Shown one piece after another: positions 11,240 to 22,335 of a stretch of DNA of 64,000 bases; positions within the stretch are counted from its first letter, which is position 1; each line of letters begins with the position of its first letter. Location of the stretch: NCBI RefSeq assembly GCF_004664715.2, contig NC_051073.1, positions 59,375,879 through 59,439,878 of the forward strand. Reading direction: 5' to 3'. Position numbers and translations under genes: made by a program. The stretch is from Peromyscus leucopus (taxonomy: Eukaryota > Chordata > Mammalia > Rodentia > Cricetidae). Under the pieces are notes generated by a model that was not told the DNA's origin, made no database searches, and saw nothing but the letters and a program-made list of their open reading frames with translations.

Positions 11240-11753
11240 TGTAGATGTAACAGTTTTATTAAATAAGAAACACAGAGCCAAATGCAGAGGTAAAAGCCCA
11301 AGAGGTCAGAGCAGTAGCTAAGAGCTAAAAGCCCTTTCTTACCCTTCACTGCCGCTGCCGTCCTTCACCTCAGCAAGAGACCTACTTCCCGTGTGTCTGT
11401 CTTTTTATTGGCTTTCTGTTCTGCCTTCTCATTGGTTGTAAACCCAACCACATGACCTCCTTGTCACTGCCTGTCTGTACAGACCTTCAGGTCTTCTATG
11501 GTTGGTATTGAGATTAAAGGCGTGTGTCTCCATGCTGGCTGTATCCTTGAACACACAGAGATCTACCTGTCATGTGCTCTGGATTAAAGGTGTGCGGCCG
11601 CCGCCGCCGCCGCCGCGCCGCCGCGCCGCCGCGCCGCCGCCACCGCCACCACCACTACCCAGCTTCTGCTATGGCTTGCTTTGATCCCCAGGCAACTTTA
11701 TTTATTAACATACAAATAAAATCACATTTCAGTACAAATAAAATATCACCATA
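11240..11753 (-). mobile_element. Solo LTR, cricetid ERV family X, with embedded B1-derived segment
   Basis: An exact 6-bp TSD, AAGATG, lies at 11234-11239 and 11754-11759, which fits class II (ERVK-like) integration. Read on the minus strand, the LTR starts TATGGTGATATTTTATTTG, has ATTAATAAATAAAGTTGCC and ends CATCTACA. The terminal TG has apparently mutated to TA. A B1-like module (CACACCTTTAATCC on the minus strand) is part of the LTR and holds the GC-rich triplet expansion. The related LTR at 11762-12150 has the same order, so the B1 piece belongs to the family rather than being a later insertion. Confidence 0.75.
11594..11660 (+). repeat. GCC/CCG triplet expansion inside the LTR's B1-like segment
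   Basis: A run of GCC units starts with a GCGGCCGC octamer and shifts to an 8-bp register (CCGCCGCG repeated). It decays into CCACCGCCACCACCAC. Normal B1 has only a short GCCACCACC here. It creates spurious Pro/Ala-rich and Arg-rich frames. Confidence 0.92.
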
Positions 11754-11761
11754 AAGATGGA

Positions 11762-12150
11762 TGTAGCACAAATTGCTAAAGAGTCTTATTAATAGAAAAC
11801 TCAGAGCCAGATATTGGGGTAAAACAGAACAGGCCAGCCACGTTCTTACCTCTACAAAATCCTCAGCCTTAAGAGAGAGACTTCCTGTTTACTCATGCCT
11901 TATATACCTTCGTGTGCCCTGCCATCTTACTTCCTTCCTAGTGCTGGGATTAAAGGTGTGTGCCACCACTGTCTCACTCTGTTCCCAGTGTGGCCTTGAA
12001 CTCACAGAGATCTGGATGGATCTCTGCCTCCTGAATGCTAGGATTAAAGGCATGTGCTACCACTGCCTGACCTCTATGTTTAATATAGTGGCTGGCTGTG
12101 TCCTCTGATCCCCAGGCACACTTTATTTGGGTACACCATAAATCACCACA
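11762..12150 (-). mobile_element. Solo LTR, cricetid ERV family X, second copy
   Basis: A 6-bp TSD, GATGGA / GATGGG (11756-11761 and 12151-12156; one mismatch), flanks a TG...CA element. On the minus strand it starts TGTGGTGATTTATGG, carries a B1-like module with CACCTTTAATCCCAGCAC, a TATA-like GTATATAAGG and TATTAATAAGACTC, and ends TGTGCTACA. Its left TSD overlaps the right TSD of the LTR at 11240-11753, so it landed directly at that LTR's edge. Confidence 0.78.
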
Positions 12151-12389
12151 GATGGGGAAAAAAAAGCTGTGCAGAGAAATTAAATATTTCTTTCATCAAA
12201 TTGTTTTTGCCAGGAGTGAATAGATTTCGAAGTAATGAGATGAATGAAGTGGGGAATGAAGATAAAGTAGGCACACAAAGTTGGAAATACTATACATTTG
12301 TGTGTATACATATATATTTTTACATATATAAAGCATAAATTGTGCTTTGTATGAACTGTGTTCATCTAATCTTCTATGTAGTGTCCCAA

Positions 12390-12750
12390 TGTAATCGTAA
12401 ATTTTCTCTGGCCCTGCCTGGCCCTGCAGTCTGCTTATAAAATAATCATCAGAAATTTATATTAATTATAACCGCTCAGCCATTAGCTCAGGCTTATTAC
12501 TGACTAGCTCTTAACCCATAATTCTTATCTATGTTTAGCCACATGGCATGGTACCTTTTCTCAGTTCTGCCTTGTCATCTTGCTTCCTCTGTGTCTGGCT
12601 GGCAGTCCCTGACTCTGCCCTTCCTCTTCCTGTTTCTCTCCTGGATTTTTTGCCTGGCTAGAAGCTGATTCACCATAGGCCAGAGCAGCTTCTTCATTAA
12701 CCAATCATAGCAACACATATTCACAGTGTACAGAAAGATATCCCATAGCA
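12390..12750 (-). mobile_element. Solo LTR, cricetid ERV family Y
   Basis: The 6-bp flanks TCCCAA (12384-12389) and TCCTAA (12751-12756) differ at one base. On the minus strand the element starts TGCTATGGGATATC, contains GATTGGTTAATGAAG and ATGTGGCTAAACATAGAT, and ends in TACA. The same family occurs at 31613-31999 and starts at 63932. Confidence 0.75.
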
Positions 12751-12879
12751 TCCTAATAGAGAATTAACTAGTTTACACTATGAAAAAATAGGATTAAAAC
12801 TGAATGCCAGGGAAATGACAAATAAAATAATAAAAATTACTACTACTAATTAAAAAAAAAAAAAGAAAAGAAACAGCCT

Positions 12880-14010
12880 AGAATCCTATTGGCAGAGCTT
12901 ACAGGGTGATTCTGGTGTGAGCACTGAAGGCAAATTGCTGACAGGAATGTAGACAATAACGGCTGCCATGAGGTTTCTGACAGAATAAAGGACTCTACTG
13001 AGAATTGGAGCAGAGGCCATGGGTACTAAATTCTAGAAAAGAACTTGCATCCATCGTGTCCATGGCCTGCGACTTGCAAAAGGTGATATACTAATTAATC
13101 TGGTAGAGGACATTTCAAGGCAGTGAAGAATACAGGCTGTTGCATGGGTTTTACTGGCTACTTTTAGCAAATTTGCAGTGAGAATCAGAAGCAAAAAATC
13201 AGAGCAGAAAATTTTGGAAAACTGAGGGGGTTTGTTGTTGTTGTTCTAGAAAAGAAGTGTGGTTAAAGTTGAGGCCAAGGAGGGCATGGGTGTTAAAGAG
13301 ATTAACACAATTCATTACAAAAAAAGCCAAGTGCTTTGTACTGGGACAGTAAGCCTTGAGAGATCAGTGAAACCCCATCTATCTATCCCAGGGTCAAGGG
13401 TACAAGTGTAAGCTTCCTTTAGAAGCCAGCACTCTCAGGCACTCTGTTGGCCCAGGAATGCCTAAGAGGTTATCATCCCATGACCCTTTTCTCTCGTCCA
13501 GCCACTAAGATACTCACAGGCCACTGCAACCATGATCCAAGAAGACCTGGCTATTGCTTGAGTTGGAGTCATTCATGCGATGATGGTTTTATGTCAATGC
13601 ACAAAGCAAGAGTTGTGGGGACCCCACGGCTTTCACCTAGATTTCAAAGGGAAGTGTGGGAAACCAAGCACCGTGTAGTAAGGTCAGTGACCCTGCCAGA
13701 AGCCCTTGAAAGGGTAGTGGACGAAGCTGTGAGAGCAAAGTCTTGCTGCCATGGAGACCCCAGGAAGTCAGAAATGCCAGGAACATGGAATGTCTGCCAA
13801 AGAAAGGTACAGGGAGCAGATAACGCCATCCTAAGTGAGGAAGACCCCTGGCTATGTTTTTGCTTTCACTTTTCTGCCACTGGTTCAGCTATTTGTGCCA
13901 CCATGTGCTCTTTCCATGATGTGCTGTGCCACCAGAAGCCCAAAATAAAGGAGCAATCAGCCATGGACTGAAATCTACAAAACCCTGAGAAAAATAAACA
14001 TTTCCTTTTT
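12880..14010 (+). mobile_element. ERVL-MaLR internal-region remnant
   Basis: The order of motifs resembles the internal region of rodent MaLR elements as I remember it: AATTGGAGCAGAGGCCATGGG, GAACTTGCATCCATCGTGTC, GAAGTGTGGTTAAAG, GCCAAGTGCTTTGTACTG, CACCTAGATTTCAAAGG, and the 3' part with ATGGACTGAAATCTACAAAACC. A 174-codon open frame at 13447-13971 lies in it. MaLR internal regions normally lack intact protein genes, so I do not call it a gene. Confidence 0.55.
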
Positions 14011-14329
14011 AAATGGTTGACTTACCTTGATTACACAAATGGAAACCTGTACAACACTGAAGCTGTTACAGAGCGTGGAGTTCTCAGTGACGGCAACAGA
14101 GACAGGAGAGGGGATCGAGATAGTGGAGAAGCAAATGTGCCACTCAAGGGTTTCTCTGGTCCCCTGCCTGTGTCTCTCTATCCTCTTCTGGACCAAAATG
14201 GAAGATGAATTTCTCCTATTCAATCTTGCCACCACTCACTGCAGCCAACTATGAGTACTCTAATGGTTGCCTTTCCATGTCTGTGAGCTCAGCCCTGAAA
14301 CAAGGGATCAAAGGGGGTGAGGGGGATGA

Positions 14330-14606
14330 CCACCACCACCATCACCACCACCACCACCACACCACCACCACCATCACCTCCTCCACCACCACCACCATCA
14401 CCTCCACCACCACACCACCACCACCATCACCACCATTACCACCACCACCACCACCACCACCTCCTCCTCATCCACCACCACCACCACCTCCACCACCATT
14501 ACCATCACTACTATCACCATCACCACCACCACCATCACATCACTACTATCACCACCATATCACCACCTCCACCACCATCACCACCAACACCACCATCACC
14601 ACCACA
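14330..14606 (+). repeat. ~280-bp CAC/CCA trinucleotide repeat, imperfect
   Basis: Nearly uninterrupted CAC-type triplets with scattered CAT, CTC and TAC variants. All three plus frames give Pro, His or Thr runs, which explains the overlapping frames 14205-14615 and 14317-14610. Confidence 0.95.
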
Positions 14607-15219
14607 TTAATTTAAACAAAAGTGTGTGAAGACATATAGACAGTTATAGCCATGAAAACATGTTTCAGGAACAAAGGAAACACTTTTGGATGAGAAAGGA
14701 TTTTACATGGTAGTTTTGTTCTAAACATAAAAGGCTGTTTCAGATGGAAATAGAGAGAAATAAGAGCGAAACCATGTTAGTAAATCCATCTTAAGAGGGT
14801 TTGCAAAAGTTAAAAAGAAAGATGGCATGGATATGACTAAGTTGATGATTAAAACATCCCTGAGACCAAATATAAGACACTTATGTAGAATTGGAGCCTG
14901 ATTTTCTATGTAAAACAATAAGGTTTTCTTAAAACGTTGATCTCATTTTAATCACATTTACAGAAAGCTGGCCAAGAGAACGGGATTTCAGGTTGATCAA
15001 GAGAATAATTTACATTTTCTACGGAGTTTGTCAAGCTCTTAACTACTTGAGAAACTGAGTCTTAACAGAATCAAGAATTGTTTAAAAGTCTGTTTTTGTT
15101 GGCTTTATCTAAGCATTATGAAAGAGGTAAATTTTAAATCACTCTTCCTTCCTTAAGACTGGTATAATTGGCCTGAATGTTCTGTAGCCACTTGGAGGCT
15201 AATGTCAGGGAGTGTAAGG
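14607..15219. other. Unassigned AT-rich sequence
   Basis: I see no gene or recognisable repeat in this stretch. Confidence 0.45.
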
Positions 15220-15402
15220 CAGCGGTTCTCAACCTGGGGGTCAGACGACCCTTTCACAGGGGTCACATATTAGTTTACATTACAGCAACAGTAGCAAAGT
15301 TACAGTTATGAAGTAGCAACAAAAATAATTTTATGGCTGGGATCGCCAAACACGAGGAACCGTATTAAAGGGTCACAGCATTAGGAAGGTTGAGAACCAC
15401 TG
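15220..15402 (-). mobile_element. RCHARR1-like non-autonomous hAT transposon
   Basis: Terminal inverted repeats CAGCGGTTCTCAACC (start) and GGTTGAGAACCACTG (end) are flanked by an 8-bp TSD, GTGTAAGG (15212-15219) and GTCTAAGG (15403-15410), with one mismatch. Internal motifs such as AGTAGCAACAAAAATAATTTTATGG match the rodent Charlie-related repeat RCHARR1. The 183-bp length fits a non-autonomous copy. Confidence 0.9.
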
Positions 15403-17771
15403 GTCTAAGGAACTAAGAGACAGCCAATATTTTAGCCTTTATCTCAGCTTTTCCAGGTCCCAGGGGACAATGGGACACTTTTAAAAGACTCCTAAGCTCC
15501 AGGTCATCACCAGTTCTCTTGAGTAGAGAGGTCACAGCAACCCAAGAAGCCACCCTCTAGCCCATGTGCATTCTGCAGAGAGGAGGCTCCTCCCAGAGGA
15601 AAATGTCCTCAGCTCTTCCTAAGGAAGCCACACCCCAGCAAGTCCTGACCCATCCCCACAGATGTACACTTGGTAAAGGAAAATCCAAAGGCACTGCAGG
15701 AGGCTTAAACCTCCTAAGTTATCCCAAGGTGTCTCAAGTGACCTTAACAGTAAAAATAAAGGTTGGATTTTGGCTACCTACATGGTCATCAATACCCAGC
15801 AGGAAAGTACAGCAAAGAGTAAAGCAATTGGGAATAACAGAAAACAAGCAAAATGGCTAGACTGTGTTTTGAAAAGGATGAAAGTGACTCAGTCCTTATA
15901 TGTATCCATTAACTGACTTGACAGGTAGGACAGTCACAGCCGCTCTGGCTACAATCAGGTTAAAGGACTTTCCCTAACTATGGTCAATATTTTTTTCCTA
16001 CCTGAGGGAGGTCTCAGAGAGCACTCAGTCCTTAATAGGTAAATTCCTCTGTAATGGGCTTTTTAATTTCCCGACTGTTAACCTTGCAATACCCCAATTT
16101 TGCCCATTAATATTATCCCTTGATTTGACCTCCCAAGACCTTTTTAAAGTGATAATGGCTCTTTGTTTATTTCCCAGATCACTCAGTCTGTAGCTAAATC
16201 TCTAGGAAATAGGTATCATCAGATGCTGAAATTTTCCACTAAAAACTTTGCCAGGAGACTCATCTTCCCTGAGAGGCAATGTTACCACTAACTCTCTTAG
16301 CTCACAAGGTCCCCACTCAGTAGGTTAGCTTTGGACTCAGAGGTAATCTTCATGCCTTGGTCCCCGAGTGATAGGTCCCACCTCTCTCAGGCCTGAGCAC
16401 TCTCTGATGCCCTCTCACAGGCATCTACTATTTTTTCTGTGGCTCAATTTATCCATCTATCCCTGATGCTCACTCCGTTTTGGTTCTGATTAAGAGATCT
16501 CTGCTTCCCTAAGTCAGGAGTATTTTCTCTTCTATCATCTCCTAGGAACATGTTGTTTTGCATGTAAGGTCTGTGATACGCCTGGAAACGATTTTTGTAG
16601 GGGCAGCTTTCATTTTTCTCTCAAGTGACTATCCAGTGGGCTCAGTATCAGCCACTGAAAATGTTGTTTTCCTTACTGTTTTGTGTCACTTCTGTTATGA
16701 GACACCCATATCCATAGGGGGCTGTTTTCTATTGTTTTTCATTGATCTATTGTCTGTTTTTTTTTTTTTAAACAAAAACATCACACTTATTTTTTGTGGC
16801 CTTATAATGACTCCAATGACTCTTGAAATGTAGTGAGCTACATTATCTAATTGTCTTCTTCCTTGGCATGTCTTGGATTCTCTTGGCCCTTTGCTGAGAT
16901 CTTCCCCCACAAGCATGCCCTGAGGCTAATTCCCAGGTGATTCTTGATCTCATCAGGTTGACAGTGGAGATCAATCACCACAGAAGGAAATCTGACACTA
17001 CCTTCCCCAAGTCCAAATTTGCATATTTTTTGACTTAGTAATGTCAACTCTAAGAAGTAATGTCTAAAATATTTAATCCATAAGAACCTCTTTTGCAGAG
17101 GATAAACGGTATTTCATAGAGAACTTTCCTGACAATAAAAGAGGAAACTCCTTTATCAATATTTATCAAATATTCAAAACTTCCATTCCTTTTGATATCG
17201 TAAATTGTTCTGCTAAATTACTGAAATAGAATTACCCTAATAATGATGAAAAGTTTTCTACCTAGAAATGTTCTCAGGACATTATCTATATTAGCAAAAT
17301 TCATGTATTTCTCAAAGAGAATGTAAATGTCCACCAAACCACAGAAAATCTATCCAATAGATTGCCACCATACCACTGAGGAATGCCATTCTTAGGAAGA
17401 TAATATTTTGGAAAGGAAAATCATTGTGTAGATGATCCACAATTTATTGTCACAGATGCAGTGAGAAAACACTCCAACTCAAATGACCACCACTTGGAAA
17501 GCCCCATCATAAAAAGGCACCAAGGCTGCCTACCCACATGCTTACTTCCTCATTCTCTGTCTCCTGGTAAGTGGGGTTGGGGGCCGCCCTGCCCACTGGT
17601 CAGCTCCTCTCCATCTGCCTGGACTGCTGACTCCCTCCCTGCTCATCCCTGGCTTCTGCTATTTCTCTCAGCATCTGTAGCTGCCTCTGCCTTCTTCTCT
17701 CCCTCTCTTTACAGGAACCACCCTCTTCCTTTGCTCCCCAAGACTTCAGGAATACAGGTGACTATGCCCAA
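15403..17771. other. Unassigned sequence
   Basis: No coding exon or repeat family could be assigned over about 2.4 kb. Open frames at 15564-15860 (plus) and 16558-16833 (plus) have no recognisable motif. Confidence 0.4.
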
Positions 17772-18133
17772 GTGATGTGCGGCATAGCAACATTTTAGAC
17801 AAGAGCATACCACATATGTGACTGGGAACCCTAAGATTATAACAGAGCTGACAAATTCCTGTTGCTCACTGTTTTCACTGTGCCTTTCCTATGTTTAGAT
17901 GCATAAATAGTTATTATTGCATTACAATTGCCTGTGCCCAGTACAGTAGCATCTACACAGGTTTGTTTGCGGCTTGGGAGCAACAGACTTTGCCATACAG
18001 CCTAGGGGTGCAGCAGGCTACACCGTCTAGGTTTGTGGAAACATGATATAATTGATAAATTTATACATTGACAAAATCACCTTTCCACATATTTCTCAGA
18101 CCACAGACCATCACTAATCACATGACCATGCAT
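17772..18133 (+). mobile_element. MER2/Tigger-like DNA transposon remnant
   Basis: It starts near ATGTGCGGCATAGCAAC and continues with CCCTAAGATTATAACAGAGCTG, CTATGTTTAGATGCATAAAT, CATTACAATTGCCTG, CAGGCTACACCGTCTAGG and a closing TTTCTCAGACCACAGACC. This is the motif order of the MER2 family of TcMar-Tigger elements, an ancient eutherian transposon. Confidence 0.78.
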
Positions 18134-20529
18134 AAGTCTTACTGAGCACTTGATGGGGGGCCACAGGAAAGGGGAGCATTAAAAATAACTCTGCAAACAG
18201 CACTGAAATGAATGTATGCTACTGTCTGTGGCTCTAACCGGTTGTCGCCTTCCCTCAGTGGAATTCTGGCACCAACTATGAACAAAGTCGGGTGTCTTTG
18301 CCCCGTCAGTGAACAGAATCATCCCCATCTTCAAACTGAAGAAATGCTTCACCCATGAGGCTGCTGGTGTCCACCACCATAGGCGCGGCCAAGAGCTTTG
18401 CCGTCTGTGGTCAGGCCTGGTTTGAGGGACAGATTTCTGCTGTCCGCTGCGTCTAGGAGTTCTCAGTTTGGGCCGTCTTTGTCAGGTCAGAGTTAACATC
18501 CTGAGACTAACTGGGGCTATGTGTTGCGCCCCTTTCCACCCAAGAGAGGAAGTCAGATTCTCCAGTCTCAGCTTTATGCTGTCCCAGGGCCACATGAGGC
18601 CGAATGACACAGAACTGAGCTTTTCCGAGCTGTGGCGCTGCCCGCGCACCCAAGTGCCAGAAGAAGACGAGTCATCTGGCTCTGTGCCCTGGTCAGCCAT
18701 GTCCACAGGCTGTTGGCGGCACTCAGCAGAGGCAGGAAGTGACCCCAAGTTGCGCACCACCATTCGCTAGTGGGGAGGAGAGGAGCAGTGTCTCCGGGGC
18801 ATCAGAGGGGACAATCTTATTAAGCCTCTTAATAAGCATGGCTTCCTTATTTGTCAGGGTAATGTATTCTGGGCTTGGAGAGAGAAAGTAGCTTTCATTT
18901 TTCAGGACTATTTTTATAACCTATTTTTTTCCATCTGGCCTCATAGCTGCGGACCTAGGATTAACCACCTTGCTGTCACAGGGCTGACCTTCACTGTGTG
19001 GCAATACGTTCATTGCCAGGTGTTCATTTGACCCGGTCCTTGGTTTTTAAAGTTGTTTCTGAATGATGGCTAAGGAAATTGCAGTTGGAAACAGCAAACT
19101 CCCTTCCCAAACACTGCCAAGGTAATTTAGAGAAGACAAATTCCAACCTTATTTTCCTTTTGAGCATCTCTCCTTGGGTTTTATAGATGAGCTGTTAATT
19201 GAGGTCACCAATTTTTTTTTTTTTTCTAGAATGAACTTTATCCCTTCAGGTAGAAAAACTTGCAGGATTTACACCTTCTCTAAGAATCCCTTGGTATTCC
19301 ATGCCCTGACCTGTTGGGGGCTGGGTGTAGTTCAGAGAGAATCTCTCTGCCACAGGTGCCAGGCCTTCCCAGCAGTGTGCACCAGGGAAGCCGAAGTCAC
19401 CACTGAGTACACAGGGAAGAGGTCAGAGGTCACACATCATCACTTGGTTACCAGTTTAGCATTTGCACCTGGGGGAGAGAAAGCAGACTGACAGAGAAGA
19501 GTCAAACAGAGTGGACTCAAGCCCTCTGGGCTGCAGGACGGAACTCTGGATTCCAGTGTGAGGCCAGCACCGTGTTGGTGTCTTGTTAGGGAAAGCTGGT
19601 GCCAGGCACTCTTCTGTGCCAAGCAGTTGGGTGGTGAAACATCCGAGACTGGACTGAGCTTTCCTTTTAGCTAAGCTTGGCTGAGGAGGTATATTTTCAA
19701 GTCTTACTATTATACTGAAATGGTTGAAGAATCAATGGTCTGTGGACAATGAATAGGGCCAGCTGAGTGGAAGATCTCCTTTGCACTCAGGTTCCTGTGT
19801 GGACTTCTCAGGACTGCAGACCGTGGAACATCTCTCAGGCATCTGGGAGCCTCTGTGAGCTTGCAGAGACCAGCTGGACAGTTCACTGGGGGAGCTGTAT
19901 CCTCACAACTTGAGGAACCCCCCAATAAGGAAAGCACACAATATCAAGTAATCAAGATGTGTGCTCAGCAGTAAGCTGGGTGCTAAAATTTTGTAAAATA
20001 GTACGTCGCTGTTCCTAGTGCACTCAAAATGTCCTTTTATTTACTTCATTATCTGTTTGTCCATCTAGCACCTGCTATGTTATCTGGATCAGGTTTATCT
20101 GAGAACTCCAGAGTGCTTTTTTTCCACCCTTACATGCTCCAAATCCCTGACGCCAGGAGTTTGACATTTCTGTCACCTGGTCCTTGTCTCAGTTTCTCAG
20201 AACTTGGTTTCTTACTGGGAGAGTGACTCATGCCATGCTTACATCAAGCCACCTGGGGAGAGAGGGATGCAGTCAAACCTGGAGCTGACCCTGTAAGGGA
20301 AGCTGGCTCTGAAGAGAGCAGAGCCAGACACACAGTTTGTTGGTGAGCACCATTTAAGAGCAAGAGAGTTCAGGCAGTAGACTATAGAGTGAAGAGAGTT
20401 GTCGCAGAGGTAGGTGTACATCATTCTCTGTGACGCTCTCTGTCCTTCCTCTCATGCTTATTGAAATGTGTCAGAATCGCCAAATATCCACATTTCCATC
20501 ATACATGGGTGATGCAGGCTCATCCCAGT
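18134..20529. other. Unassigned sequence with a GC-richer block at 18.3-18.8 kb
   Basis: The block at about 18340-18790 has more CpG than its surroundings and overlapping open frames on both strands (18468-18770 plus, 18482-18763 minus). No domain or family was recognised, and a decayed processed pseudogene is possible. The remainder has no recognisable feature. Confidence 0.4.
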
Positions 20530-20650
20530 TGACTCCATGAGTCCAGGAAGACAGAGCCTGGTCTTCTTCACTCACTGCTGCATCTCCACAGGCACAGTAC
20601 TGTGTCTCACACAGGGAAGTACATAGTAAGTGTTAATTGAATCAATGAAC
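20530..20650 (+). mobile_element. L2/MIR-like 3' end
   Basis: GACTCCATGAGTCCAGGAAG, then CACAGTACTGTGTCTCACAC and ACATAGTAAGTGTTAATTGA match the order of the L2 3' end (clock-like 'stop date, most common, interval' tail). It is an ancient mammalian repeat. Confidence 0.65.
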
Positions 20651-20864
20651 AAATGGCGGCCATTTCTTCCTGTAAGGAACCAAGGTTTGCATCTCACAAG
20701 CTGTACAGAGCCTGATGTGGGGTGGATAGGGATATGGAGGGGAGAGAGACTCAGTAATGAGTTACAGGCAAAGCACCCATGGGTGCCTTCTGCATTTGGT
20801 GTAGTGCATTCCTATTTTTTTTTTTAAAGAAAGCCTTTCCAATAAGATACTGAAATAAGGTATC

Positions 20865-21049
20865 CTAGTTACTTCTCTATTCTCGTCCTAAGATACAATG
20901 AACAAGGCAACTTGGAAGTCAGTGTTTACTTGGTGCTTACAATTTCAGAGGGTTAGAGTCAATGACCATCATGGAGGGGAGCATGGTGGCAGGCCAGCAG
21001 GCATGGCACTGGAGCAGTGGCTGAGATTTCACATCCTGAGACACAACCA

Positions 21050-21106
<57 letters not shown>

Positions 21107-21223
21107 CAGAGAGACAGAGAGACAGAGACAGAGAGAGACAGAGACCATCATGAGTCTTTGACATCTCAAAACCCACACTCAGTGACTCACCTTCTCCCAT
21201 GAGATCATACCTCTTAATCCTTC
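20865..21223 (-). mobile_element. URR1-like hAT element with expanded GA repeat
   Basis: Antisense motifs in order are AGTTACTTCTCTATTCTCG, CAATTTCAGAGGGTTAGAG, GACCATCATGGAGGGGAGCA, then (GA)n, then ATGAGATCATACCTCTTAATCC. The GA tract lies where the consensus already has a GA-rich stretch. Confidence 0.65.
21052..21146 (+). repeat. (GA)n / (GACAGA)n tract
   Basis: About 95 bp of GA dinucleotides changing to GACAGA units. It gives spurious Glu-Arg and Ser-Leu frames. Confidence 0.95.
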
Positions 21224-21440
21224 TGTAGTGTTTTGAAAGAAAATGGCCCCCAAAAGAAGTGGCACTATTAGGGGGTATGGCCCTGTTGGAAGAAGTGTGT
21301 CACTGTGGGATGGGTTCCTGCTACCCCCTTCAAGAACATCCCCCTAGTGATCACAAATCTCCAACTAAGCCCTGCCTCCTTAAGCTGATCATTTCAGGCA
21401 TTTTGTTAGAGTAATGAAAAGCTGATTAATACAGAAGGCA
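21224..21440 (+). mobile_element. URR1-like hAT element, opposite orientation to its neighbour
   Basis: TGTAGTGTTTTGAAAGAAAA, GTGGCACTATTAGGGGGTAT and GAAGAAGTGTGTCACTG are canonical URR1 left-half motifs. The element ends with AATGAAAAGCTGATTAATAC. It abuts the minus-strand copy at 20865-21223. Confidence 0.75.
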
Positions 21441-21955
21441 ATCTGGTAATACTCATTTAAAAAAAAAAAAAACAGTAAATCTTATCGAGTCTTTCTCCTT
21501 GTCAATACTGTAGAGAAAAACTTGCTTGCATGGCAAGGAGGCACACTCAAGGACAGTCATTAACAGGGCTTTCAACACATTTCAATATTGACTTCAAGTC
21601 TTTGTGTATTTTTTTAAATGGAAACATAAAGTAAATAAAACCAAATTTATTCCATCACTTGGACCATAAGCTAGAAAATAGGCATGCTGCTGTGGACAAA
21701 AGAACAATGTTAATGCCAATGGCATGGTCTGGGCCTCTGTGGAAGTAGCTCATATTCAACAGGTGTGTTTCTGCTCCTGAAAAACAAACTTTAAAAAGAA
21801 AAAGGAGCCAATTACTGGAGAAGACAGATGGTGTGGGGAGGGTTGAGGTGACTTCTAAAAACATATGGGCATCCCCCATATGTGTGTGGACACAGCACCA
21901 TCTATGAAATGTTTGTAAGCACACTGGAGAGGTGCAATCCTCTGGAGAAGAGATA
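21441..21955. other. Unassigned sequence
   Basis: A short A-run is present at 21458-21471. Nothing else was recognised. Confidence 0.4.
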
Positions 21956-22194
21956 GTTCTGCATTTTTGTGGGAGGCACAGGTCCAAGGACAAGAGTCTC
22001 AGCAAGTGATAGAAGGCAAGAAGTCAGACACAGCAGACTGGAGATGTCGAGTGATGGAGCCGCAAGCTGAGGAGCAGCTGGAGCCACCAGAAGCTGGAAA
22101 GAACATGGAGGGATTGGCTCTTAGAGCCTTTACCAGGAGCATGGCCCTGCAGCCAAGTTGTCCTCCGATTCCACATACGTGCCATGGCACATGT

Positions 22195-22240
<46 letters not shown>

Positions 22241-22335
22241 CAAATAAATCTTTTAAAAAAAATTAAAAGGACTCCTGCCCTCCAGACATGTCAGAGAATA
22301 AATTTCTGCTGTATTAAACCACCAATTTTGTGAAA
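21956..22335 (+). mobile_element. MLT1-like MaLR LTR with an inserted SINE tail
   Basis: CCACCAGAAGCTGGAAAGAAC, GGCTCTTAGAGCCTTTACC and TAAATTTCTGCTGTATTAAACCACC follow the order of the 3' half of MLT1 LTRs. Between them lies a SINE-like piece (22152-22265) with an (AC)n run and an AATAAATCTTT tail. Confidence 0.6.
22195..22238 (+). repeat. (AC)n microsatellite
   Basis: About 21 AC repeats in the 3' part of the inserted SINE piece. Confidence 0.95.

Noticed and set aside
13447..13971. 174-codon open frame as a possible gene
   Set aside because: It lies in sequence resembling MaLR internal region, with no known domain, and it overlaps a shorter minus-strand frame.
14205..14615. Pro/His/Thr-rich open frames
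   Set aside because: They are translations of the CAC triplet repeat in successive frames.
18468..18770. Overlapping 100-codon and 93-codon frames in a GC-richer block
   Set aside because: Frames are open on both strands with no domain I can identify; too weak to call a gene or a specific pseudogene.
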